Source: UBA9611 sp965237595 (GTDB lineage Bacteria; Chloroflexota; Dehalococcoidia; Lucifugimonadales; UBA3495). From it: DNA of 64,000 nucleotides. The translations under genes were made by a program, and so were the position numbers. Location of the stretch: the NCBI GenBank assembly GCA_965237595.1, contig CBDEFY010000007.1, positions 930,001 through 994,000 on the forward strand. Direction: 5' to 3'. The number at the start of each line of letters is the position of its first letter. The stretch's first letter is position 1. Positions 1 through 8,598 of this stretch are shown piece after piece. The notes beneath the pieces are model-generated. The model made no database searches and had not been told where the DNA came from. It worked only from the letters and a program-made list of their open reading frames with translations.

Positions 1-11
1 CGGTCCTCACA

Positions 12-41
12 TTGACACCCAATTTTGGCGCCAGCTATAAT
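12..41 (+). promoter_or_regulatory. Consensus sigma-70 promoter upstream of yqeY/purQ
   Basis: A perfect -35 box TTGACA (12-17) and a perfect -10 box TATAAT (36-41) are separated by 18 bp. They lie about 80 bp upstream of the YqeY start, so transcription would run into yqeY and probably purQ. Seen directly; activity is inferred. Confidence 0.7.
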
Positions 42-124
42 CGCCGCGCCTCGCCGAAGGGGTAGAATGGAAATGCGGGCTCACGGCCCAGATCAAACAG
101 GAACGGCAGGAACAGATATTCACC

Positions 125-577
125 ATGGCTCTCAGAGACAAACTGGAAGAAGAAATCAAAGAGTCCATGCGCAACCGGGACCAGGCACGCCTGGATGCCC
201 TGCGCTTCTTGAAATTCGCTGTTCAGGCCGTCGAGAAGGAACAGAAGAAGGAACTGGACGACGACGCGATGGTCGTGGTGGTCACCAAGCAAGCCAGCGA
301 CCGCCGTGACAGTATCAAAGCCTTCCGGGATGGCGGCCGGGAAGAAATGGCGGCCAAAGAGGCCGCCGAATTAAAGGTCTTGGAAGAATACCTTCCGCCA
401 CAGATGACCCCTGAAGAGATAACTCAGCTGATAAAGGACACCGCCTTCGCGGTCGGCGCGGCCTCTCCCAACGACAAAGGCAAACTCATGGCCAAGCTCA
501 TGCCCCAGGTGCGGGGCAAAGCCGACGGTAACGTGGTCAACCAGATGGCCTCTGAATATCTGGAGTCCCTGGCCTGA
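125..577 (+). CDS. GatB/YqeY domain-containing protein
   Basis: A 150-residue protein matching the stand-alone YqeY family (usual length about 150). The family shares its fold with the C-terminal tRNA-binding tail of GatB, the amidotransferase subunit that converts Glu-tRNA to Gln-tRNA. The N-terminal helix MALRDKLEEEIKESMR, the EYLPPQMTPEEI segment near residue 90 and the GKLMAKLMPQVRGKADG segment near residue 120 are typical. The start follows the consensus promoter at 12-41. purQ begins 15 bp downstream, so the two are probably co-transcribed. The exact function of free YqeY is not established; a role in tRNA-dependent amidation is only inferred. Confidence 0.9.
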   Translation: MALRDKLEEEIKESMRNRDQARLDALRFLKFAVQAVEKEQKKELDDDAMVVVVTKQASDRRDSIKAFRDGGREEMAAKEAAELKVLEEYLPPQMTPEEITQLIKDTAFAVGAASPNDKGKLMAKLMPQVRGKADGNVVNQMASEYLESLA

Positions 578-592
578 TGGCGATGGATTAAT

Positions 593-1288
593 ATGCGGTT
601 TGGTATTTTGGTGTTCCCCGGCACTTGGAGCGACACCGACTGTTATTACCAGGTGAAGGACATCCTTGGCCAGGATGCCGAGTACGTCTGGCACCAAGAG
701 ACCAGCTTGGACGGCTTCGATTCGGTGATTCTCCCCGGTGGCTTCTCCTACGGCGACTACCTCAGGCCCGGCGCCATGGCCCGGTTTTCTCCGGTGATGG
801 ATGCCCTGAACAAGTTTGTTGAATCTGGAAGGACGGCCATTGGCATCTGCAACGGATTCCAGATACTCTGCGAATCAGGCCTATTGCCCGGCGCTCTGCT
901 CCCCAACCACCACTTGGAGTACCGCTGCCAGTGGACCCTTCTGCGCACCGAGCGGGCCGACACCCCCTTCACGCGAGCCTGCGGTCAGGGTCAGCTCTTG
1001 GATGTACCCCTCTCCCACGGCGAGGGCAACTATTTCGCTGATGCCGCCACCCTGATCCGGCTTGAAGAGGAGGGCCGGGTGCTCTTCCGGTACTGCGACG
1101 CCTCGGGCCAGGCGACCGAGGACGCCAACCCCAACGGCTCGGCCAACAACATCGCCGGAATCATCAACGAAGCGGGTAATGTTCTGGGGATGATGCCCCA
1201 TCCCGAACGTAGCTGCGAAGCCATCCTGGGCAGCACCGACGGCAACCTAATCTTCGAGTCAATTATTGAAAGTTGTAGGCGGGGCTAG
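593..1288 (+). CDS. purQ: Phosphoribosylformylglycinamidine synthase subunit PurQ
   Basis: A class I glutamine amidotransferase of 231 residues, the usual size for PurQ. It releases ammonia from glutamine for the PurL subunit, which converts FGAR to FGAM in de novo purine synthesis in the cytoplasm. The nucleophile elbow GICNGFQIL near residue 85 carries the catalytic Cys. The C-terminal PHPER near residue 203 supplies the catalytic His and Glu. The opening RFGILVFPGTWSDTDCYY is typical of PurQ rather than of other glutaminases. purS and purL are not adjacent, which is unusual but not rare. It is probably co-transcribed with yqeY. Confidence 0.93.
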   Translation: MRFGILVFPGTWSDTDCYYQVKDILGQDAEYVWHQETSLDGFDSVILPGGFSYGDYLRPGAMARFSPVMDALNKFVESGRTAIGICNGFQILCESGLLPGALLPNHHLEYRCQWTLLRTERADTPFTRACGQGQLLDVPLSHGEGNYFADAATLIRLEEEGRVLFRYCDASGQATEDANPNGSANNIAGIINEAGNVLGMMPHPERSCEAILGSTDGNLIFESIIESCRRG

Positions 1289-1368
1289 CCAGCCGGCTGG
1301 CGGCCGTCGGCTTATCGATACTTGCCGCCTAAGGGTTTGCCAATTCGTCAATCCTCTCCCGCCAAGGC

Positions 1369-2190
1369 ATGCAGGCCATATTCCCCTTGCCGGGCGTCAT
1401 GGTCTCCCTCTTCGTCAGCTTCCTTCTTGCCTCCGGCATGGTCCTGCTGTACGCATTCTCCGATATCCGCAGTATCCCGCAGACGGCCGTCTTCTGGATC
1501 ATCGGTCTGGGAGTCATGAACTTTCTGGGCGGCCGGTCCCAGAGCTACCAGGCGATCGGACGCATCGGTGCTTCCCCCGCCGCCGCGATTCTCGGTACTT
1601 CGGCAGTATTCGCCACGGTATTTGCCATCACCCTTGCCGGCGAGCGCCCTCATTTCGTGGTCCTGATTGGCACCGCAGTGGTGGTTACAGGCCTAATTAC
1701 CGCCCTGGGCAACTCCATCCGCGAGGGAATGGCGGCTGACCGGCGGGCGCTACTGGGCTACCTGATGGCCTTGGTAGTCGCCGCCTGCTACGGGGGAACC
1801 AACGTCATCGCCAAGGAACTGACCGAGGAATACGGGTCGCCGCTAATGATGACCGCCTTCGGCATGCTGGTCGGTATCATCCTCCTGTGGCCATTAGCCG
1901 GACGCGAAGCCGTCTCCGCGTTGCGGGCGTCGCGGAGGGACCCGGGGTTCGTCGTATCGGCGGGGCTGTCCGGGTTGGCGGGCGCCACCGGAGTCATCTG
2001 CCTGTACTTCGCGCTGCGGCGGGCCGACGTGACGGTAGTCTCGCCCATCGTGTCCATCAACCCCCTGGTAACCCTGCTGCTGGCGCAAATGTTCATCTCC
2101 AAGCTGGAGCACCTGACCCGGTGGCTGGCGTTGGGTACCATAGTCACCGTTTACGGCGTGGCGTTGGTGGTGCTGGGAAGCACACTCTAG
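1369..2190 (+). CDS. EamA/DMT-family transporter, apparently missing its first helix
   Basis: A membrane protein of 273 residues with EamA drug/metabolite transporter repeats. Hydrophobic segments run throughout, and the second repeat starts near residue 128 at the ALLGYLMALVVAACYGGTNVIAK segment region. Substrate unknown. Upstream, the same frame encodes a hydrophobic stretch (1291-1329) and GFANSSILSRQGMQAI, which reads as a normal EamA first helix, but an in-frame TAA at 1330-1332 splits them. No ATG, GTG or TTG precedes it in frame. The gene may therefore start at ATG 1369 with a shortened N terminus, or it is damaged. No good ribosome binding site precedes 1369. Confidence 0.8.
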   Translation: MQAIFPLPGVMVSLFVSFLLASGMVLLYAFSDIRSIPQTAVFWIIGLGVMNFLGGRSQSYQAIGRIGASPAAAILGTSAVFATVFAITLAGERPHFVVLIGTAVVVTGLITALGNSIREGMAADRRALLGYLMALVVAACYGGTNVIAKELTEEYGSPLMMTAFGMLVGIILLWPLAGREAVSALRASRRDPGFVVSAGLSGLAGATGVICLYFALRRADVTVVSPIVSINPLVTLLLAQMFISKLEHLTRWLALGTIVTVYGVALVVLGSTL

Positions 2191-2306
2191 CCAGGCCCGG
2201 TGCCGGTGGGGCCTTGTTTGTGGCATAATTGGCCGCAGACCGCTCAGCGTCCCATTCAGATGTGAAATTATTCAGCGCGCGTATTCCCTTCAGAGAAAGG
2301 AGTCCC

Positions 2307-2708
2307 ATGCCAGGAAAAATCAAGACGAAACAGATAAACCACGTCACCACCATGGTCAAAGACACCGCCCGGGCCATGAAATTCTACAACGACCTCATGG
2401 GCATCAAGCAGATCGAGAGCCAGGTTGCCAACCCGGAGATTACCTGGCTGCAACTGGAGGGCGGCATCATGGTGCACCTGATTGAGACTCCGGACGCCCC
2501 GGTGAAGCCGGAGAACACTCACCACGCCTTCGAGGTTGAGGACTTCGAGGGCACCATGAAGATTCTGAAGGAGAACGGTTACGAGATTATGCGCCACGGC
2601 GTCCGGTTCGACGGCCAGGCCTTCTTGTTCACCCACGACCCCGACGGCAACCGGGTGGAATTCTGCACCGGCCCCGGCTACGCGCCGGCCCCGCCACGAC
2701 CCGCGTAA
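2307..2708 (+). CDS. VOC-family (glyoxalase/bleomycin-resistance fold) protein, single domain
   Basis: A 133-residue single VOC module. It opens with INHVTTMVKDTARAMKFYND, the standard first beta-alpha unit with a candidate metal-binding His, and ends with HDPDGNRVEFCTGPG, which contributes the usual Glu ligand. This fold covers glyoxalase I, extradiol dioxygenases and epimerases, and the substrate cannot be read from sequence. ATG 2307 is chosen because AGAAAGGA lies 5-12 bases upstream. A two-domain VOC gene follows 30 bp downstream in the same direction, so the pair is probably an operon. Confidence 0.85.
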   Translation: MPGKIKTKQINHVTTMVKDTARAMKFYNDLMGIKQIESQVANPEITWLQLEGGIMVHLIETPDAPVKPENTHHAFEVEDFEGTMKILKENGYEIMRHGVRFDGQAFLFTHDPDGNRVEFCTGPGYAPAPPRPA

Positions 2709-2738
2709 CCATTGGTTTACTGGTTTTAAGGAGACACC

Positions 2739-3557
2739 GTGTTCGAGAAGATTCAACACATCGGGTACCTAACCCCGGACCTGGACGCCGCCGTCGCCTG
2801 GTTCGAAAAGTCGTTCGGCGCCACCAACGCCGGCGGTGGGCCCCTCGGCATGAGCTACGCAGTCCCCAGTGGGGGGCGCAACGCCTATGTTCGGTTCGGT
2901 CAGGCCGAAGCCGAGATAATCGAGCCTGAAGACAAGACAGGCCTCTCTAGCGATGTCCTCACCATGCACCACGTAGGTTACGTAGTCTCGGACATCCTCC
3001 GGACAATCGACCAATTGACCGCCCAAGGTTTCAAGTTCGCCGCCGACAAACCCTTCACTAACGTGATGGGCCAACAACTACTCTACTTCGACTCATCAAC
3101 CACCAATGGTGTGATGGTGCACCTAACCCAGTTGCCCGCCCAACCAGACACCACCGGAGTGGACGGCGGCCTTGAGGTCGAGCGCATCATCCACGCCGGC
3201 TACCGGGTGAAGAACCTGGAAGAGGCCATAAAGTGGTACGTGGACAAGTTCGATGGCGAACACCTAGGTGGCGGCGCCTCAAGGAGCGGCGGCCGCAACG
3301 CATTTGTGAACTTTGGCCGGGTCCAGGTGGAGTTGATCGAGCCTGGAGACCCCGCCAGCATGGCCGGCGACCATGTGATGGACCACGTCGGCTACGTGGT
3401 GCGCGACATACCGTCCTGTATGGGCGAATGCCAGTCCCGTGGCTTGAGATTCGTGGCCGACACGCCCATCACCAACTCGGTCGGTCAACAGGTACTGTAC
3501 TTCGAAACCGACACCAGCATGGGTTCCCGGATGCACCTGACCCGGCTGCCGGACTAG
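2739..3557 (+). CDS. VOC-family protein with two internally repeated domains
   Basis: A 272-residue protein of two tandem VOC modules. Module 1 (about 1-130) starts IQHIGYLTPDLDAAVAWFEK. Module 2 (about 148-272) starts IIHAGYRVKNLEEAIKWYVD. Both contain a central HHVGYVV or DHVGYVV motif and a GQQ(L/V)LYF strand, so the gene arose by internal duplication. Each module keeps His and Glu positions that could bind metal. The start is GTG at 2739, supported by AAGGAG 8 bases upstream. An isomerase, lyase or dioxygenase role is possible; methylmalonyl-CoA epimerase-like activity is one option but is not shown. Confidence 0.85.
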   Translation: MFEKIQHIGYLTPDLDAAVAWFEKSFGATNAGGGPLGMSYAVPSGGRNAYVRFGQAEAEIIEPEDKTGLSSDVLTMHHVGYVVSDILRTIDQLTAQGFKFAADKPFTNVMGQQLLYFDSSTTNGVMVHLTQLPAQPDTTGVDGGLEVERIIHAGYRVKNLEEAIKWYVDKFDGEHLGGGASRSGGRNAFVNFGRVQVELIEPGDPASMAGDHVMDHVGYVVRDIPSCMGECQSRGLRFVADTPITNSVGQQVLYFETDTSMGSRMHLTRLPD

Positions 3558-3596
3558 AATCACGGCCAGCCCATCGGTTCAGACGAATACGCAGGC

Positions 3597-4145
3597 ATGC
3601 AGGCAAACCAAGTGCGCAACATAATCCTGGTGGGCTTCATGGCCTCGGGCAAAAGCAGCGTGGGACGGGCCCTGTCCCGCCGCTGTGGCTGGCCCAGGGT
3701 AGACGCCGATGACGAGATAGTGGCACGGGCCGGAAAGCCCGTCGCCGACATATTCCGGGACTCTGGAGAGGACGCCTTCAGAAAATTGGAGCGGACAGTA
3801 ATCGGCGACCTGTGCGAGAAAAGCGGCCACATCATTGCCGCCGGCGGCGGGTCTTTCATCGACGATGAAAGCCGGCGAAATATGTTGGAAGGCGGGACAG
3901 TCTTTTATCTCAGCACCAGCCCCGAGACCATCCACCGTCGGGTGACCGGGCGAAACCCAAACGCCCCGGCCCGGCCGCTTCTGGCCGGGGGGGACCCATT
4001 GGAGCGCATCAAAACACTGCTGGCCCAACGGGCCCCGGCCTACTCTCAAGCCCACCACACAATAGAGACCGACCAACTCACCCCGGGCCAAGTGGCGGAG
4101 GCCATCTTGAAGATCTGCGGCCCGGGGCTATCACACAACGCCTGA
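3597..4145 (+). CDS. aroK: Shikimate kinase
   Basis: A 182-residue cytoplasmic kinase that phosphorylates shikimate with ATP in chorismate synthesis. The Walker A loop GFMASGKSSVG sits at residues 13-23. The shikimate-binding DADDEI follows near residue 38, then FRxxE near residue 60 and the glycine-rich AAGGGSF near residue 81. The lid region with RPLLAG is near residue 125. It ends 17 bp before aroB on the same strand, forming an aroK-aroB pair that covers two steps of the same pathway, a common arrangement. Confidence 0.93.
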   Translation: MQANQVRNIILVGFMASGKSSVGRALSRRCGWPRVDADDEIVARAGKPVADIFRDSGEDAFRKLERTVIGDLCEKSGHIIAAGGGSFIDDESRRNMLEGGTVFYLSTSPETIHRRVTGRNPNAPARPLLAGGDPLERIKTLLAQRAPAYSQAHHTIETDQLTPGQVAEAILKICGPGLSHNA

Positions 4146-4162
4146 AGGACGGAGACCAGAAT

Positions 4163-5263
4163 ATGCCCGACGCAGACCTGGCGGCGGAAGTAAACCATTC
4201 CGGCGGCACCTATCCGGTGGTTGCCGGTTGGGGCATCATCGACAACTTGGGCGACAGGTTTGCGGACCTGGGCCTGACCGACACCGCCTATATCATCACC
4301 GATGAAAACGTGATGAACCCCTACGGTCGCAGTGTCCAACGCGCGCTCCAGAAACGGCGAATCCCCGCCCACTGCTTCATCATCCCCGCTGGGGAGGCCA
4401 GTAAGAGTTTCGACATGGCCCAGGGAATCTACAACTGGCTGGCCGGACTCAAGGCCGAGCGCGGCCACACCATCATCAGCGTCGGCGGCGGTGTTGCCGG
4501 AGACTTGGGCGGGTTCGTCGCCGCCACCTACCTGCGGGGCATGCCCTTCGTGCAGGTGCCCACCAGCATGGCCGCCATGGTGGACGCGTCCATCGGCGGG
4601 AAGGTCGCGGTAAATCTGCCCCAGGCCAAGAACCTGGTGGGGGCCTTCTACCAGCCCGGCGGCGTGTTCGCCGACGTACAGGCACTGTCCACCTTGGGCA
4701 AGCGGGAGCTGGCGGAGGGTTGGGCCGAGGCCATCAAGCACGGGTTCATCCTGGACGCAAGCCTGGTGGACGTGTTCGAAGAGCACGCTGAGGCCCTGAT
4801 GGACGTGGAACCCGAGCTCTCCACCGAAGTCATCCGGCGCAGCATGGCCATCAAGGCCAACGTGGTCAGCCAGGACGAAAGGGAAACCCTGGGCATCCGC
4901 ATCCTGCTGAATTACGGCCACACCATTGGGCACGCCCTGGAGTCATCCACCGAATACGGCCGTTTCCTTCACGGCGAAGGTGTTTCCGTGGGGATGATGG
5001 GCGCGGCGTCCATGGCCTATGAGATGGGGCTGCACTCCCAGGAATTGGTGGACCGTCAGCGCCGTCTGTTGGAGCGGTTCGACCTGCCCACGTCGGCCAA
5101 GGGAGTGCCGGTGGCCGATATCCTAACTGGGATGTCCCTGGACAAGAAGAGCCAGGGCGGATCCAACCGCTGGGTGATGCTGGAAGAAGTTGGCCGGGCC
5201 GTCGTCCGCAGCGACGTGCCCAAAGAGTTGGTGGAGAAGACCGTGAGGGACTTGGTCAGCTAG
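4163..5263 (+). CDS. aroB: 3-dehydroquinate synthase
   Basis: A 366-residue NAD- and Zn-dependent enzyme that cyclises DAHP to 3-dehydroquinate, the second step of the shikimate pathway. Visible are the NAD-binding SVGGGVAGDLGGFVAATYLRG near residues 106-126, the PTSMAAMVDASIGGK substrate segment near 133, the AEAIKHG zinc-ligand helix near 187 and NYGHTIGHALE near 250, which supplies zinc-binding His residues. Start ATG 4163 follows a GGAG site. The 3' end overlaps the convergent TauE gene by 4 bp. Confidence 0.94.
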   Translation: MPDADLAAEVNHSGGTYPVVAGWGIIDNLGDRFADLGLTDTAYIITDENVMNPYGRSVQRALQKRRIPAHCFIIPAGEASKSFDMAQGIYNWLAGLKAERGHTIISVGGGVAGDLGGFVAATYLRGMPFVQVPTSMAAMVDASIGGKVAVNLPQAKNLVGAFYQPGGVFADVQALSTLGKRELAEGWAEAIKHGFILDASLVDVFEEHAEALMDVEPELSTEVIRRSMAIKANVVSQDERETLGIRILLNYGHTIGHALESSTEYGRFLHGEGVSVGMMGAASMAYEMGLHSQELVDRQRRLLERFDLPTSAKGVPVADILTGMSLDKKSQGGSNRWVMLEEVGRAVVRSDVPKELVEKTVRDLVS

Positions 5264-6318
5264 TCGTCGGCTGGGGCCATCTCCCGGCTACCCCGTTTGG
5301 CCCTTAGCATCATTACCCAGATTGTCAGACACATCGCTCCGGCCACACTGAGCAACACCACCGAGGCTAACGTAGACAGGTATTCCACACTTTCTGAGAA
5401 CGTCGATACCTGCTCCAGGCCGACCGCCACACAGCCGCCCAGAATTGTCACCCCGTAGAGAATTCGTATGCGGGCTGGCTCCACGAATTCGGTGGCGGTG
5501 GTCCCTAGCTGGGAGCCCACGGAAGCCGCGCCCAACATTATTACCGCCATCAACGGGTCCACGTTGTGAGACAGAGCATAGATGAACGTTCCCCAGGAGC
5601 CGGTGACGATTATCTGGAACAGGTCGGTGCCGATGGCTACAGTCGTGGGCACCCCCAGCCCGTAAATCAACACGGGCATGAGCAGGAAACCCCCTCCCGC
5701 TCCCAACAAACCGGCGAAAAAGCCGACACTGAAGCCCACAGCCACCGGGATGAAAACGGAAAGACTGTCAATGCGGGAAACAGGCAATGATATATATGTC
5801 GGAACTGTCCCTTTAACTGGCAGCCATATGGAATGCGGCGGAATCCGCAGGCCCTGCATCCGCCGGGCCACCGAGGCGGTGGATACATCCTCTGCCCCAC
5901 GGCCCGCGTTCCGGCGCACCCGCAAGTAGTCATAGACGATAAACCCGCCAAGGACCCCCAAAACCACTACGTACACGTAGCGGATCACGGGGCCGATGAC
6001 GCCCGCTTCATCAAGAGACGAGTTCAGTTCCGCAGCCAGAAAAACGCCGGGGATGGTGCCGACAATCATCAGCAGACCCAAGCGAATGTCCACATTACCC
6101 AGGTGACGGTGTTTGAGGGTGTTGATGATTGAGGAGCCCATAATCAACGCCAGGCCCGTTCCCACCGCGAATACCGGAGGGACACCGAAGACTAACAGTC
6201 CTCCCGTAATCAAAAACCCGCCGCCCACGCCAAAGAATCCGCTCAGGATTCCCACCATAACGCCCAGAAGCAGGAGGAGCGCTGGGTTGACGGCTACTTC
6301 GGCGTTGGGGAACCACAT
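5260..6318 (-). CDS. Sulfite exporter TauE/SafE-family membrane protein
   Basis: A 352-residue polytopic membrane protein. The first repeat opens with LLLLLGVMVGILSGFFGVGGGFLITGG in pattern, giving the G-x-GGG hallmark near residue 28. The second repeat has the matching FFAGLLGAGGGFLLMP near residue 200. This two-repeat glycine signature defines TauE/SafE anion exporters, proposed to move sulfite, sulfoacetate or related organosulfur anions. Its ATG lies one base after the stop codon of a 57-residue membrane protein (6320-6493), so translation is probably coupled. Substrate not determined. Confidence 0.88.
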   Translation of the reverse strand: MWFPNAEVAVNPALLLLLGVMVGILSGFFGVGGGFLITGGLLVFGVPPVFAVGTGLALIMGSSIINTLKHRHLGNVDIRLGLLMIVGTIPGVFLAAELNSSLDEAGVIGPVIRYVYVVVLGVLGGFIVYDYLRVRRNAGRGAEDVSTASVARRMQGLRIPPHSIWLPVKGTVPTYISLPVSRIDSLSVFIPVAVGFSVGFFAGLLGAGGGFLLMPVLIYGLGVPTTVAIGTDLFQIIVTGSWGTFIYALSHNVDPLMAVIMLGAASVGSQLGTTATEFVEPARIRILYGVTILGGCVAVGLEQVSTFSESVEYLSTLASVVLLSVAGAMCLTIWVMMLRAKRGSREMAPADD

Positions 6319-6319
6319 C

Positions 6320-6493
6320 TTAGCCGCGGTCCTCGGGTCCGTTCCCTGACCCGCCGCGCATTCCAGCCACGGAACGGAACACTACGATCCAGAAAAGGTG
6401 AAGACCAACGGCTGCGGCGCCCACGACCCCAATGATTAGCAACGCCCAAAGCAAAGTGTGGCCGGAACTGAAGTCAGTTAAGAATTCATTCAT
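6320..6493 (-). CDS. Small single-span membrane protein preceding TauE
   Basis: A 57-codon reading frame (ATG at 6493-6491, TAA at 6322-6320). It begins MNEFLTDFSSGHTLLWALL and continues through a strongly hydrophobic segment (about residues 13-42) to a polar tail ending in PEDRG. One transmembrane helix is predicted by eye. The stop is separated from the TauE ATG by a single base (TAAGATG), the classic layout of coupled translation. This suggests a small subunit or accessory of the exporter. No family is recognised; function is inferred only from position. Confidence 0.6.
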   Translation of the reverse strand: MNEFLTDFSSGHTLLWALLIIGVVGAAAVGLHLFWIVVFRSVAGMRGGSGNGPEDRG

Positions 6494-6634
6494 AGGAATC
6501 GAGGCATCGGGTAATCAGCCACTCCAATGTTGCGCCGCTTCGCGCCCAGGCGATACCATAGGCCAGGCCAACCCCAAGACAATCGGGGTCGTCGATAACA
6601 GAATACCACTGGTCAAAGGCGGGACCACGACTCA

Positions 6635-7834
6635 ATGCCAGAACCCAGATTCAACTTCCAGCTTCAACATACCGACGGCGCCGCCAGGGCCGGCGAGATT
6701 GAGACGCCCCACGGGAAGGCTCTAACGCCATTTTTCATGCCCGTCGCCACCCAGGCCACCGTGAAAGGGCTGACCCCTGAAGAATTGAAGGCAGTTGGTG
6801 CCCAGATGGTCTTGGGAAACGCCTATCACCTGTACCTGCGGCCCGGCGTTGAAACAGTACGAAAATTGGGTGGCCTGCATGATTTTATGGGTTGGGAGGG
6901 GCCGATCCTCACCGACAGCGGAGGGTTTCAGGCGTTCAGCATGGGACCGCTGCGAAAAGTAACCGACGACGGTATCCGGTTTCGCTCCCACATCGACGGC
7001 AGCGAGCACCGTTTCAATCCCCAACTGGCCACCGCCAACCAGGAAGGTCTGGGCGCGGACATCATCATGTGCTTCGACCAGTGCATAGCCTATGGGGCCT
7101 CGGAGAAAGAGGTCCGCCAAGCCATGGAGCGCACCAACCGCTGGGCCCAAGCCTGCTTCGACGCGCACCGGGCATTTCAAAACGGCGCGGGCAACGGTGC
7201 CGCCACGGGACAAGCCCTATTCGGCATCGTACAAGGAGGCACCTTCCCGGAACTGCGGGAGGAGTCGGCTAGGGCCATTTTGGCCATCTCTTTCCACGGC
7301 TACGCGGTCGGCGGCCTGGCGGTCGGCGAAAACAAGGAGCAGATGTACCGGTTCACCGGGCAGGTTACGGGCCTTCTTCCCCAGGATAAGCCCCGATACC
7401 TGATGGGGGTTGGCTCTCCTGAGGACCTGGTCGAGGGTGTGGCGAGGGGGATCGATATGTTCGACTGCGCTCTGCCAACCAGAGTGGCACGCAACGGCAG
7501 CCTGTTCACAACCGAGGGCCGGGTGGAGATCACCAAGTCCCGTTACGCAGAGCAGCGGGGGCCGTTGGATGAAACCTGTGATTGCTACACGTGCCGGAAA
7601 TACTCAGCCGCCTATCTGCGGCACCTGTTCCGGGCCAAGGAGCTGTTGGGCTTGCGGTTGGCCAGCATTCACAACCTGCGGTTCGTGCTGGCGCTAATGG
7701 AGCGAATCAGGGCGGCAATCTTGGAGGACCGGTTTGATGTATTCCGCAAGGAGTTCCTAGACGTTTACCAGCCGACCGACGAGGCCGCGCGGCAACAACA
7801 AAAAGAACAATGGCTCCAAACCCGGAGCGGGTAG
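6635..7834 (+). CDS. tgt: Queuine tRNA-ribosyltransferase
   Basis: A 399-residue tRNA-guanine transglycosylase. It replaces G34 of GUN-anticodon tRNAs with preQ1, the key step of queuosine modification. The TIM-barrel active-site motif ILTDSGGFQAFSMG is near residue 92. FGIVQGGTFPELREES is near 195, and the second catalytic Asp lies in MFDCALPTRVARNG near 270. The zinc site CDCYTCRK plus a downstream His (SAAYLRHLF) is near 312-325. The length is slightly above the usual 370-380. The start follows no strong ribosome binding site. queA is not visible nearby. Confidence 0.93.
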   Translation: MPEPRFNFQLQHTDGAARAGEIETPHGKALTPFFMPVATQATVKGLTPEELKAVGAQMVLGNAYHLYLRPGVETVRKLGGLHDFMGWEGPILTDSGGFQAFSMGPLRKVTDDGIRFRSHIDGSEHRFNPQLATANQEGLGADIIMCFDQCIAYGASEKEVRQAMERTNRWAQACFDAHRAFQNGAGNGAATGQALFGIVQGGTFPELREESARAILAISFHGYAVGGLAVGENKEQMYRFTGQVTGLLPQDKPRYLMGVGSPEDLVEGVARGIDMFDCALPTRVARNGSLFTTEGRVEITKSRYAEQRGPLDETCDCYTCRKYSAAYLRHLFRAKELLGLRLASIHNLRFVLALMERIRAAILEDRFDVFRKEFLDVYQPTDEAARQQQKEQWLQTRSG

Positions 7835-7870
7835 GGCTTTGGAGGGATTCCGGAATTGGTGGGCGGAGTT

Positions 7871-8149
7871 CTAAAAGCCGCCGGCAACCGCTGGGACGAT
7901 GCTGACCTCGTCGCCCTCGTTGGTGGAAGTGTTCAGTCCATCCAGGAATCGGACGTCCTCGCCATTCAAGTAGATGTTCACGAAGTAGCGCTGTTCTCCG
8001 TTTTCGTCAACCAAGCGGTCTTTGAATCCGGGAAACTCACCGTTCAGCTTATCCACCAGTTCACCGAGATTGGTAGACTCCAGCTCTACTTTGGCCTGGC
8101 CGTTGGTGATACGCCGCAACGGCGTTGGGATCCGGACCATCACGCTCAT
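7871..8149 (-). CDS. MoaD/ThiS-family ubiquitin-like sulfur carrier, copy 1
   Basis: A 92-residue beta-grasp protein. It opens SVMVRIPTPLRRITNGQAKV and ends ...AVAGGF, one residue past the Gly-Gly that in this family is adenylated and converted to a thiocarboxylate. The single extra Phe would need trimming or tolerance, as in the small archaeal modifiers. GGAGGG lies 8 bases upstream of the ATG. It is last in the minus-strand order thrC - NIL - copy 2 - copy 1. About 87% of residues are shared with copy 2, so the two are a recent tandem duplicate. The context suggests sulfur delivery in amino-acid synthesis rather than molybdopterin, but this is inference. Confidence 0.85.
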   Translation of the reverse strand: MSVMVRIPTPLRRITNGQAKVELESTNLGELVDKLNGEFPGFKDRLVDENGEQRYFVNIYLNGEDVRFLDGLNTSTNEGDEVSIVPAVAGGF

Positions 8150-8221
8150 TAGGAAAACCCTCCTATATCTTTCGCCCTATCTCAGGGCGCACAGGGCAGG
8201 ACTATAACTCCTACCCGTCGA

Positions 8222-8539
8222 TTACGTCCCCGCCAAACGGGTCCACCCTAACCCCAATGGATAAGAGCCGCCGGCAACCGCCGGGATTATGCTGATTTCG
8301 TCGCCCTCGTTGGTGGAGGTGCTGAGTCCATCCAGAAATCGAACGTCCTCGCCGTTCAGGTAGATGCTCACGTAGTAGCGTAGTTCTCCGTTCTTGTCAA
8401 CTAGGCGGTCTTTGAATCCGGGAAACTCGCCGTTCAGCTTATCCACCAGTTCACCAAGATTGGCGGACTCCAACTCCACTTTGGCCTGGCCGTTGGTCAT
8501 ACGCCGCAACGGCGTCGGAATCCGGACCATCACGCTCAT
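8222..8539 (-). CDS. MoaD/ThiS-family sulfur carrier, copy 2, with fused C-terminal extension
   Basis: A 105-residue paralogue of copy 1. Residues 1-91 match it closely up to VAGG. The protein then continues for 14 residues (SYPLGLGWTRLAGT) before TAA at 8224-8222. These codons are an out-of-frame reading of a duplicated NIL-gene tail, so the extension is a duplication scar and not a domain. With Gly-Gly buried, the carrier cannot be activated unless a protease removes the tail, as happens for some pro-forms. ATG 8539 is preferred over an upstream start because GGAGGG lies 7 bases before it. Confidence 0.8.
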   Translation of the reverse strand: MSVMVRIPTPLRRMTNGQAKVELESANLGELVDKLNGEFPGFKDRLVDKNGELRYYVSIYLNGEDVRFLDGLSTSTNEGDEISIIPAVAGGSYPLGLGWTRLAGT

Positions 8540-8598
8540 CTGGAATACCCTCCTAAACCTTTCGACCCATCTTGGGGAACCCAGGGCAGCACCCATTC

